Origin: Gracilibacillus caseinilyticus
GTDB lineage: Bacteria; Bacillota; Bacilli; Bacillales; Amphibacillaceae
DNA length: 64,000 nt
Reading direction: 5' to 3'
Assembly (NCBI RefSeq): GCF_022919115.1
Contig: NZ_CP095072.1
Location: forward strand, 2,046,001-2,110,000
Part shown: positions 8,769 through 16,079 of the stretch, one piece after another
How the letters are laid out: each line of letters starts with the position of its first letter
How positions within the stretch are numbered: the stretch's first letter is position 1
The notes under the pieces: generated by a model
The model's input: the letters and a program-made list of their open reading frames with translations, nothing else
What the model was told of the DNA's origin: nothing
Database searches by the model: none
Position numbers and translations under genes: made by a program

Positions 8769-10184
8769 ATGAGTAATAAGGATACAAATCTGCAAAATAA
8801 CCATACTTCACGGAATCCTTCCAAGCAAACGCAATCTTCAGCAAGGACCTATAAATGGAATATAGACCTGCCAGCTAAGCTTCACTCGCAAACAGTAGGC
8901 AAACGAGGGCCAATTGTCAAACAAGACAGTATAGAACATGAAACATTACAGACATTTATCCACGAGAAGATTACAGAAAGGCCAGTGCATGTGAAGGGAT
9001 GGGGTGCTTTTGGTTACTTTGAAACCATATATTCTATGACTAATTATACGTCTCTTTCATTTTTACAAGAACCAGGAACGCAGGTGCCGGTATTTGTAAG
9101 ATTTTCACTTGCTGTTAGTACAAAAGGAACACCAGATACATCCAGAAATGTGCGGGGTTTTTCAACCAAATTTTATGCAGAAGAAGGCATTTTTGATCTT
9201 ATGTGCAATCATATACCAGTATTTTCGGTACGTGACACGATTCGCTTCCCTGAAGCGATTAAGGCATTTCTTCCATCATCCAAAAACAACTTAATCGATC
9301 CGACCCGTTACTGGAACTTCGTTGCGAGAGCACCAGAGTCATTATTATTCACACTACTTGTGTACTCTAATCTCGGTACAGTTAAAAGTTTGCGACATAT
9401 ACCAGGCTATAGTGTGAATACATATGTTTGGAAAAACGCAAAAGGAAAGCGATATTATGTCAAGTATGTTTGGTCACCAATGGCAGGGCAACAGTATATT
9501 CGTAATGATGAAGCAGTGAAATTAGCAGGGGAAAACCCGGATATTGCCGGTCAGGATTTATATGATACGATTGAAAAAGGAGAACCTGTGGAATATGGAT
9601 TGTATGTCCAGGTGATGGATCCAGATCAAGCAACTAACCTCCCGTACGACCCATTAGATGATACGAAGATTTGGGATCAGCAACAATTTCCGTTTCATCC
9701 TGTCGGTCGTATGGTGTTAAACAAAAATCCGGATAACTACATGGAGCAAGTAGAAAAGGCTGCCTTCTCCCCATCGAATTTATTGGAGGGGGCTGAGCTA
9801 TCCGATGATAAAATGTTACAAGGTCGTGCAAATATATATTGGGATTCTCAACGTTATCGTATTGGTCCGGATTTCCGAAATGTACCAGTAAACAAAGAGG
9901 CAGATTGGTGGCCAGGTGATTTAGTTACTAGCGGTAATGATCGATTTGTAGAAGGTACACTTCAACGATCTGACATTGAAAAACAGAATGATTTTACACA
10001 AGCAGGACTTTTTTTTGAATCACTTTCCCAGAAAGAACAAGGAGATTTGATTGAAAATATAGCAGATGGATTGGCTACAGTTTCCTCAGACGTATTGGAT
10101 ATTATATACCAATATATGCAACATGCATCCGGTGATTTAGCAGGGAAACTGAAAAAAGCTGTGACGAAGAAAAAAGAGAAATAG
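8769..10184 (+). CDS. Divergent monofunctional heme catalase
   Basis: A 471-residue catalase-family protein that would convert hydrogen peroxide to water and oxygen. Distal His74 lies in RPVHVKGWGAFGYFE and distal Asn147 in DLMCNHIPVFS. The proximal heme ligand Tyr357 lies in RANIYWDSQRYRIG, with Arg353 and Arg364. The motifs are unusual: the family normally has VHARGAGAHGYFE and VGNNTP. The key residues are kept but many neighbours differ, and the C-terminus has no flavodoxin-like domain. The N-terminus is Gln/Asn/Ser-rich. It stands alone with its own ribosome site (GGATGGTGGGG) and terminator. Peroxide removal is likely, and a related heme-protein role cannot be excluded. Confidence 0.85.
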   Translation: MSNKDTNLQNNHTSRNPSKQTQSSARTYKWNIDLPAKLHSQTVGKRGPIVKQDSIEHETLQTFIHEKITERPVHVKGWGAFGYFETIYSMTNYTSLSFLQEPGTQVPVFVRFSLAVSTKGTPDTSRNVRGFSTKFYAEEGIFDLMCNHIPVFSVRDTIRFPEAIKAFLPSSKNNLIDPTRYWNFVARAPESLLFTLLVYSNLGTVKSLRHIPGYSVNTYVWKNAKGKRYYVKYVWSPMAGQQYIRNDEAVKLAGENPDIAGQDLYDTIEKGEPVEYGLYVQVMDPDQATNLPYDPLDDTKIWDQQQFPFHPVGRMVLNKNPDNYMEQVEKAAFSPSNLLEGAELSDDKMLQGRANIYWDSQRYRIGPDFRNVPVNKEADWWPGDLVTSGNDRFVEGTLQRSDIEKQNDFTQAGLFFESLSQKEQGDLIENIADGLATVSSDVLDIIYQYMQHASGDLAGKLKKAVTKKKEK

Positions 10185-10255
10185 AGCATACCAATCTGAT
10201 GTGTCTACATTTGATTAAGTAAGAACTTCGTCCGTTGATAGGTTAAGTACAAGGA

Positions 10256-10289
10256 TAAACATGGGTCAACTATAGATCCATGTTTTTTG
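10256..10289 (+). terminator. Terminator after catalase
   Basis: ACATGGGTC and GATCCATGT form the stem (one G-U pair), followed by six T. The flanking GGATAA and TTGTAT match the terminator at 7903-7936. Confidence 0.85.
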
Positions 10290-10441
10290 TATCAACTAAC
10301 AAATTTATACGATTCGTCAAAATCCAACAATAATACAATTTATTCGCTATTGAAAACCTACTAATCTATTCGGTATAATAAAAAAACATTGAATTCAAGA
10401 TAAATGGATGAACAAACCTTATAAAAAAAGGATGATCATGT

Positions 10442-10522
10442 ATGGTCTTACAATCGCTTCTGATTATATTTTTACTATCTGCCTCCTTGTATCTTTCCTA
10501 CATAACCAGCCGAAAAAGATAA
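10442..10522 (+). CDS. Possible 26-residue single-helix membrane peptide
   Basis: ATG at 10442 opens a 26-codon frame: MVLQSLLIIFLLSASLYLS followed by YITSRKR and a stop. One hydrophobic helix with a basic cytoplasmic end is typical of small regulatory membrane peptides. AAAGGATGAT lies about 10 nt upstream. An overlapping 62-codon frame exists but is less protein-like. The support is composition and ribosome site only. Confidence 0.35.
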   Translation: MVLQSLLIIFLLSASLYLSYITSRKR

Positions 10523-10677
10523 CTATCCCCAAACCCTCTCTTTCTATCAATGTCAAAAACAGATCATTTTCGACAGAACTCAGCAATTTCATATAGTTCA
10601 TTCAGCCTTTATAAATGGATTTTTCTTCAATTTACCATGTCATTTGATTCATTTTCGCTATTAGAATATTATGGTTA

Positions 10678-10706
10678 TTGCAATTAAACTAGGAAAACGG
10701 TATGAT
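10678..10706 (+). promoter_or_regulatory. SigA-type promoter of the riboswitch transcript
   Basis: TTGCAA (10678-10683), a 17-bp spacer and TATGAT (10701-10706) form a good vegetative promoter. The predicted start near 10713 lies about 20 nt before the riboswitch. Confidence 0.65.
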
Positions 10707-10730
10707 AGACATAGATAATTAAAGTATTTG

Positions 10731-10823
10731 ATAAAGGCAAACTGCTCGAAAGGGTAGGACGCAAAGCCTAGGGTCTACGGGTTTTTAATTCGACATCTTA
10801 TACCTATGATCGCCTGGTTACCT
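10731..10823 (+). ncRNA. Cyclic-di-GMP-I riboswitch (GEMM-I)
   Basis: The conserved parts appear in the right order. AAAGGCAAAC comes first, then a hairpin of CTGCTC and GGGTAG closed by the GAAA tetraloop. The GGACGCAAAGCCTAGGG core is next, then a second variable hairpin, and the closing CGCCTGGTTACC acts as tetraloop-receptor side and 3' strand. This is the GEMM-I architecture, whose ligand is the second messenger cyclic di-GMP. An intrinsic terminator follows 55 nt downstream and then the LuxR-type regulator gene, so control is probably by conditional transcription termination. Whether ligand turns the gene on or off cannot be decided by eye. Confidence 0.9.
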
Positions 10824-10877
10824 AAAATTACACTAATCGGATACGTGTGTGTGACGAAGAAAGTTTTTGTCATTTTA

Positions 10878-10918
10878 GGCTATTTCTGTGCTTTTTTTCA
10901 GGAATAGTCATTTTTTTT
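10878..10918 (+). terminator. Riboswitch expression-platform terminator
   Basis: GGCTATTTCTG pairs with CAGGAATAGTC (two G-U pairs) and is followed by eight T. It lies between the cyclic-di-GMP aptamer and the ribosome site of the regulator, so it decides whether the gene is transcribed. Confidence 0.85.
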
Positions 10919-10944
10919 GGGAATAAAAAAGAGGAGGTAAAAAC

Positions 10945-11574
10945 ATGCGAATTGCAATTGTGAAAGAAGCTTCTATTTATCGCGAGGGTTTGGTAGGGGT
11001 GCTTTCGACGGAATTCAAGAACTATGATGTAATCGCAGTGGAACCGAAACAACAGGAGAAATTACGTGACTATATCATTGATTTGTTAATCATTGATATC
11101 GATACGAAAAATGACATAATGTCACTTGTTGAAAAATATGTGGAAAATAACAAGAAAATCATCATCTGGACGGAGAATCCACATCACAATAATCTAACCG
11201 AACTGTTCAAAATGAATTTACACGGCTATTTCTTTAATGGAATGGAAAAAGAAGAACTGATTGATGCCATTGATAAAATCGTTGCAGGGAATCATTATAT
11301 TCACCAGGATCTTGCACCTGTCCTATTAGGGGATTATCGCCAAATTTATAATCGTAAAGAGTCAAGACCAGTTGGCGTCTTTACCAATCGCGAGTGGGAA
11401 GTCATGGAGCTCTTAACGAAAGGTTACAGTAATCAGCGGATCAGTCAAAAACTCTATATCACCGATAAGACAGTTAAAAATCATATTAGTTCCATCTTAC
11501 GCAAATTGGAAGTGCCGGACAGAACGAATGCTGTTATAACGGCATTTCGTAATGAATGGTTTCATGTATCATAA
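10945..11574 (+). CDS. NarL/LuxR-family regulator with degenerate receiver
   Basis: A 209-residue protein. Residues 1-125 look like a receiver, with IYREGLVGVL matching the usual helix 1 and an Asp at 51 in LLIIDID. The usual acidic pair of IVDDHPLFREGL, however, is Lys7-Glu8 (IVKEASIYREGL), so magnesium-dependent phosphorylation may be lost. The LuxR HTH is intact at about 145-203 (FTNREWEVMELLTKGYSNQR, ITDKTVKNHISSILRKL). GAGGAGG precedes the ATG. No kinase is adjacent. The likely input is transcriptional, through the upstream cyclic-di-GMP riboswitch, and the output is probably the polysaccharide cluster that follows. Confidence 0.88.
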   Translation: MRIAIVKEASIYREGLVGVLSTEFKNYDVIAVEPKQQEKLRDYIIDLLIIDIDTKNDIMSLVEKYVENNKKIIIWTENPHHNNLTELFKMNLHGYFFNGMEKEELIDAIDKIVAGNHYIHQDLAPVLLGDYRQIYNRKESRPVGVFTNREWEVMELLTKGYSNQRISQKLYITDKTVKNHISSILRKLEVPDRTNAVITAFRNEWFHVS

Positions 11575-11583
11575 GTAAGTGAG

Positions 11584-11617
11584 AAGCCTGTGTCACTAAG
11601 TGCACAGGCTTATTTTT
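11584..11617 (+). terminator. Terminator after the LuxR-type regulator
   Basis: AAGCCTGTG and CACAGGCTT form a perfect stem followed by ATTTTT. It separates the regulator transcript from the polysaccharide genes. Confidence 0.85.
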
Positions 11618-11763
11618 GTGTATTTATACAATTTATGTATGAATTTTACATAAAAGATGAGAATTTATATGTCATAAAAAATACTATTATGTTATAATTT
11701 CGAATATAGTGTGTCTTGGACAGCAGCAGTCAGAAATACATTACATGCGGAGGTTACAAAAAT

Positions 11764-12528
11764 ATGGAAGAAACGATATCACTCAAAGAGATTTTTGAAG
11801 TGTTAAAAAAGCGTTTACTGCTCATTGTTTTGTTAATGGTTGGTGCAGCAGGAGCAGCAGCAATTATCAGTTTTTTTATTTTAACCCCAACCTATCAATC
11901 TAGTACGCAGTTTATAGTTAATCAGGATACAAGTGAAACGAATAGTGTCGATATCAATCAAATTAGATCTAACTTAGAAATTATCAATACATATAATGAC
12001 ATTCTCACAAGTAATCGTATATTAGATCAAGTGATTGAAGAGTTGAATTTAACGATCTCTCCTAGTGCTCTTAGCGAGAAGATATCTGTGGCCAACTCAG
12101 AAAGCTCTCAAGTAGTGAAACTATCCGCGACCGATACAGATCCTGATGTAGCAGCTGACATTGCTAATACGACGATAGCCATCTTCCAAGAGGATTTACC
12201 CGAATTAATGAACGTTAATAATGTCAGTGTCTTATCGGAAGCAGTAGTACCAGCAGACCCAACACCTGTAAATCCGAAGCCAATGTTGAATACAGCGATT
12301 GCCCTTGTCATCGGTGCCATGATCGGAGTAGGTTTAGCGTTCTTATTTGAATACCTCGATAACACGGTGAAGACAGAACAAGATGTAGAAAAAACATTAG
12401 AATTACCTGTACTTGGTGTGATCTCCCATATTGATGAGAAAGATATGATGTCAATGGGAAAGCCCGTTTCCATCAGTCACAAACGAGAGAGGGGGAGCTT
12501 TAGTGGTCAGAAGAAAAAAACAGTCTAA
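11764..12528 (+). CDS. Chain-length determinant / kinase activator (Wzz, CapA/EpsA type)
   Basis: A 254-residue protein with a Wzz domain, two transmembrane helices (about 17-40 and 175-198) and an external loop between them. The conserved Pro-rich segment VVPADPTPVNPKPM precedes TM2. The cytoplasmic tail normally binds and activates the tyrosine kinase encoded next. The ATG at 11764 is preferred over an upstream in-frame ATG because GGAGG lies 9-10 nt upstream. A -10-like TATAAT lies at 11693-11698. It overlaps the kinase gene by 26 nt. Confidence 0.9.
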   Translation: MEETISLKEIFEVLKKRLLLIVLLMVGAAGAAAIISFFILTPTYQSSTQFIVNQDTSETNSVDINQIRSNLEIINTYNDILTSNRILDQVIEELNLTISPSALSEKISVANSESSQVVKLSATDTDPDVAADIANTTIAIFQEDLPELMNVNNVSVLSEAVVPADPTPVNPKPMLNTAIALVIGAMIGVGLAFLFEYLDNTVKTEQDVEKTLELPVLGVISHIDEKDMMSMGKPVSISHKRERGSFSGQKKKTV

Positions 12529-13195
12529 AGTATCGAACGTTCGTCACTTAATTACGAAATTGAACCCACGCTCCCCGATTACTGAGCAGTACAAAACAAT
12601 TCGAACGAATTTACAGTTCTCTTCCGTTGACGGAGATTTAAAAACCATGCTGGTTACGTCGTCTGGTCCGTCAGAAGGAAAGTCATCGACTACCGCTAAC
12701 CTTGCGATTGTATTTGCGCAACAAGGTAAGAAGGTGTTGCTTATTGATGCCGATATGCGGAAGCCAACGTTGCATTATACATTTCGCATGGATAACAGAA
12801 GAGGATTAAGTAGCGTTTTAGTAGGAGAGTCAATCTTAGAAGAATCTGCATCCAGCAGTGATGTGGAAGGTCTCGATCTGTTAAGCTGTGGTCCTATTCC
12901 ACCCAATCCATCTGAATTATTAGGTTCCAGAGCAATGGAGAACATGATTGGAAGAGCGAAAGAAGAATATGACATCATTTTGTTTGACACCCCACCGGTT
13001 CTTGCGGTTACCGATGCCCAAATACTAGCGAATATATGTGATGGTGCGGTGATGGTTGTTCGAAGTAACCAGACGGAAAATGATGCAGCAATCAAGGCGA
13101 AAGAGTTATTAGAGGTTGGCAATGCAAAGTTGTTAGGAGTCGTGTTGAACGACCGCGAACAGAATAAAGCGCACTATTATTATTACGGAAATTAA
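12503..13195 (+). CDS. Bacterial tyrosine kinase (CpsD/CapB/EpsB type)
   Basis: A 230-residue BY-kinase. Walker A is SSGPSEGKSSTTANLA (Lys60), Walker A' is LLIDADMRKPTLH, Walker B is DIILFDTPPV, and the C-terminal Tyr cluster HYYYYGN is where autophosphorylation occurs. It starts at GTG 12503 behind GAGGGGGAGC and overlaps the Wzz gene, the usual split arrangement in Firmicutes. It controls polysaccharide polymer length and export through cycles of phosphorylation, normally reversed by the CpsB-type phosphatase found downstream. Confidence 0.93.
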   Translation: MVRRKKQSKVSNVRHLITKLNPRSPITEQYKTIRTNLQFSSVDGDLKTMLVTSSGPSEGKSSTTANLAIVFAQQGKKVLLIDADMRKPTLHYTFRMDNRRGLSSVLVGESILEESASSSDVEGLDLLSCGPIPPNPSELLGSRAMENMIGRAKEEYDIILFDTPPVLAVTDAQILANICDGAVMVVRSNQTENDAAIKAKELLEVGNAKLLGVVLNDREQNKAHYYYYGN

Positions 13196-13208
13196 TAATA
13201 TACGTACA

Positions 13209-13257
13209 GAAAAGCCTGTTGACGAACGAATATATAGTCAGCAGGCTTTTCCTTATT
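13209..13257 (+). terminator. Terminator after the tyrosine kinase gene
   Basis: GAAAAGCCTGTTGAC pairs with GTCAGCAGGCTTTTC (one G-U pair), followed by a T-rich CTTATTTTA. It separates the kinase pair from the phosphatase-like genes. Confidence 0.8.
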
Positions 13258-13391
13258 TTACCTGTTCGATTGTAAAATTAATGTAATACGTCGAGTTATG
13301 CTTCTCAAACTATAACGAATGTGATATTCTTTATACAGAACGATACGGAAGTCTTGTAAATTTCTGAGTTCTCAAGGAAAGGGTGGTAGAA

Positions 13392-14153
13392 ATGTTGGAT
13401 ATCAATCCATATATTCTTCCAGTAAATCAGGATAGTGTGAAAGATAAACTAGCTGCGCTTCAATTAGCGAAAGAAGCAGAAAAAGCTGGCATCAAGACTA
13501 TTATTGCTACTCCGAAATATGTACAAGGCATACAAGAAATTAATAAAGATACGATCACGAGTTATGTAGAAACATTGAATCAAAAATTGATAGAAGAAAG
13601 TGTGAACGTGGAGATATTACCTAGTCAGACAGTTCGAATCCACGGTAATTTAGAAGAAGATTTGGAAAAAGGAAAGTACATGACATATGGTAACGACCCA
13701 ACCTACATATTTCTAGAATTGATGCATGACCAAATCCCCCAGTATACAACGCAACTCTGCTATGATCTACAATTAAAAGGCTACAAACCGATTCTTGTAC
13801 ATCCTGAGAAGAATATTGATATTCAAAAGGATGTAAATATTTTATATAGCCTGGTTAAGAATGGTGCACTGGTACAAATAAGTGCTAGAAGTATCAATGG
13901 CAAGAAGGGTAAAAAAATTCAAAAGACCACTCAACATTTATTAAAACACAACCTTGTTCACTTTATAAGTTCAGATACTGCTGATGCTAAACAGTTTTAT
14001 TTACAGCCAGCTTGGGATTCTTTGAAGAAGACATTATCTATCGAGCAAATTTATGTCTTGCAAGAGAATAGGAGCCTCTTATTAGATGGAAGAATAGTAC
14101 AAGGGGAGGAGCCGGTTCGAATCAAGAAAAAGAAGATTTTTGGTTTGATATAA
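13392..14153 (+). CDS. CpsB/YwqE-family protein without metal ligands (pseudo-phosphatase)
   Basis: A 253-residue protein (ATG 13392; GTG 13383 is also possible) that aligns almost without gaps to the intact phosphatase encoded next. The metal-site residues of that enzyme are replaced, numbering from GTG: H8 to N, H10 to Y, H45 to K, H46 to Y, E83 to T and H200 to A. E112, H140 and D198 remain, and R143 is K. The fold-supporting parts (YTTQL.YDLQLKGYKPILVHPE) and the C-terminal basic tail RIKKKKIFGLI are kept, so it is a maintained protein and not random decay. Phosphatase activity is very unlikely. A role in binding the tyrosine kinase or its partner is inferred. Confidence 0.85.
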   Translation: MLDINPYILPVNQDSVKDKLAALQLAKEAEKAGIKTIIATPKYVQGIQEINKDTITSYVETLNQKLIEESVNVEILPSQTVRIHGNLEEDLEKGKYMTYGNDPTYIFLELMHDQIPQYTTQLCYDLQLKGYKPILVHPEKNIDIQKDVNILYSLVKNGALVQISARSINGKKGKKIQKTTQHLLKHNLVHFISSDTADAKQFYLQPAWDSLKKTLSIEQIYVLQENRSLLLDGRIVQGEEPVRIKKKKIFGLI

Positions 14154-14311
14154 GCCAAAAATGGAGTCCTCCACAATTATTTTACAAAATAAATCAAAAT
14201 CGACAAAAATCGTTTCCATTCTACTGTTTTCATTTCTTCCAAGTACTGCTATAATTATTCTAAAATAACAATGTGACACAAATGTGACAATTTAGATTAT
14301 ATAAAGGGGCG

Positions 14312-15088
14312 ATGAATCAGATGATTGATATTCATTGTCATATCCTTCCAGGTATAGATGATGGTGCGAAACATACCGAGGAAAGTGTGCAAATGGCGAA
14401 AATTGCCGTATCGCAAGGAATTACAACGATTATTGCAACTCCACATCATCTAAATGGCAGCTATGATAACTACAAAGATGATATTATATCAGCAGTAGAT
14501 CAATTGAATACTAGACTACAAGAAGAAGCAATACCTCTAACAATCCTACCCGGTCAAGAAACACGGATAAATGGAGATATGGTTACCGATTTAGAAGAAG
14601 GGAATTTACTACCACTTAATGAGAATAGTGGTTATTTATTCGTGGAATTGCCTTCCAACCATGTCCCGCGTTATACGACACAATTGATGTTTGATCTGCA
14701 ATTACAAGGAATCAAGCCAATCATTGTTCACCCCGAGCGTAATAAAGAAATTATGGAAAACCCGAATATATTATATGACTTAGTGAGTAATGGTACATTG
14801 ACTCAGTTAACTGCTGCAAGTATCGCTGGAAAGTTTGGGAAAAAGATCAAGAAATTAAGTTTGCAATTAATAGAAGCTAATCTAACGCATTTTATCGCCT
14901 CTGATGCACATAACACTAGAACACGAGGTTTTGTTATGCATGATGCACATACCGTCATTAAGGATGAATTTGGAACCGATGTGCTTTATTGGTTGATGGA
15001 AAATGCACAGTATATGGTGAATGGTGAGCATGTGATCGGAGAAGTTCCGGAAAGAGTTAAGAAAAGAAAGATTTTGGGAATTTTCTAA
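14312..15088 (+). CDS. PHP-type tyrosine-protein phosphatase (CpsB/YwqE/CapC)
   Basis: A 258-residue manganese-dependent phosphatase of the PHP family. All expected ligands are present: H8 and H10 in DIHCHILPGIDDGA, H45/H46 in ATPHH, E83 in GQE, E112, H140 in VHPER, and D198 and H200 in SDAHN. It removes phosphate from the BY-kinase Tyr cluster. Starts at 14312 and 14321 are both possible behind AAAGGGG; the family usually begins near the MID. It lies 158 nt after its inactive paralogue. Confidence 0.92.
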   Translation: MNQMIDIHCHILPGIDDGAKHTEESVQMAKIAVSQGITTIIATPHHLNGSYDNYKDDIISAVDQLNTRLQEEAIPLTILPGQETRINGDMVTDLEEGNLLPLNENSGYLFVELPSNHVPRYTTQLMFDLQLQGIKPIIVHPERNKEIMENPNILYDLVSNGTLTQLTAASIAGKFGKKIKKLSLQLIEANLTHFIASDAHNTRTRGFVMHDAHTVIKDEFGTDVLYWLMENAQYMVNGEHVIGEVPERVKKRKILGIF

Positions 15089-15173
15089 TTGTTAAGGCAT
15101 GAAGGATACAGTCTAGTATTAAAGGTGTATTTTAAATATATCTTTAAAAAGGCGATTTGGAGGATGATGATCC

Positions 15174-16055
15174 ATGGAAAAAGTCAGAAAAGCAATTATT
15201 CCTGCAGCTGGTTTAGGGACAAGGTTTTTACCGGCTACGAAAGCAATGCCTAAGGAAATGTTGCCAATCGTTGATAAACCAACGATCCAATACATAATAG
15301 AAGAAGCCATTGCATCAGGAATAGAAGATATTATTATTGTAACAGGAAAAGGGAAACGTGCGATTGAGGATCACTTTGATAATAACTTTGAGTTAGAAGA
15401 TAACTTACTGAAAAAGGGAAAGTTAGAGCTGTTAGAAAAAGCAAAACAACCTGCCAGTGTGGATATACACTATATTCGACAAAAAGAACCATTAGGACTT
15501 GGTCATGCTGTATGGTGTGCTCGCAAATTTATCGGAAATGAACCATTCGCGGTATTGCTTGGTGATGATATTGTCCAGTCAGACAGGCCATGTTTGGAAC
15601 AATTGATTGATGAGTATGAACGCACAGGTGGTTCCATCATCGGCGTGCAACAGGTACCGGAAAACGAAACACATCGATATGGCATTGTGGATCCAAATCA
15701 AAAGGATGGCAACAGTTACTCTGTCAAGCAGTTTGTAGAGAAACCAGAAAAGGGTACAGCACCATCGAATCTAGCGATCATGGGACGTTATGTCCTTTCA
15801 CCAAAAATTTTTCAATATTTAGAACAAAAAGAAATTGGTGCCGGTGGTGAAATTCAATTAACCGACGCTATACAGCAATTAAATCAGTCTCAAAGTGTAT
15901 TTGCTTTGGATTTCGATGGAAGAAGATATGACGTAGGTGAAAAGCTTGGTTTTATCAAAACGACGATTGAATTTGCGATACAAAATGAAGAAATAGGTCC
16001 TGAAGTGCGCGAATTAATTGATCAACTGGCAAGTGAATGTAAAGTGAGACAATAA
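15174..16055 (+). CDS. galU: UTP-glucose-1-phosphate uridylyltransferase
   Basis: A 293-residue nucleotidyltransferase with the signature [20 protein letters not shown] and the GalU-specific [10 protein letters not shown] and [12 protein letters not shown] ([15 protein letters not shown]) segments. It makes UDP-glucose from UTP and glucose-1-phosphate, the precursor for UDP-glucuronate made by the dehydrogenase at the end of this cluster. GGAGG lies 13 nt before the ATG. A second complete galU and a galU fragment occur 19 kb downstream. Confidence 0.95.
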   Translation: MEKVRKAIIPAAGLGTRFLPATKAMPKEMLPIVDKPTIQYIIEEAIASGIEDIIIVTGKGKRAIEDHFDNNFELEDNLLKKGKLELLEKAKQPASVDIHYIRQKEPLGLGHAVWCARKFIGNEPFAVLLGDDIVQSDRPCLEQLIDEYERTGGSIIGVQQVPENETHRYGIVDPNQKDGNSYSVKQFVEKPEKGTAPSNLAIMGRYVLSPKIFQYLEQKEIGAGGEIQLTDAIQQLNQSQSVFALDFDGRRYDVGEKLGFIKTTIEFAIQNEEIGPEVRELIDQLASECKVRQ

Positions 16056-16079
16056 TAATGAGATGGAAGGGATCTACTG

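Noticed and set aside
10408..10596. 62-codon frame overlapping the 26-residue peptide
   Set aside because: It has poor composition and no ribosome site; the shorter frame in another phase is more convincing.
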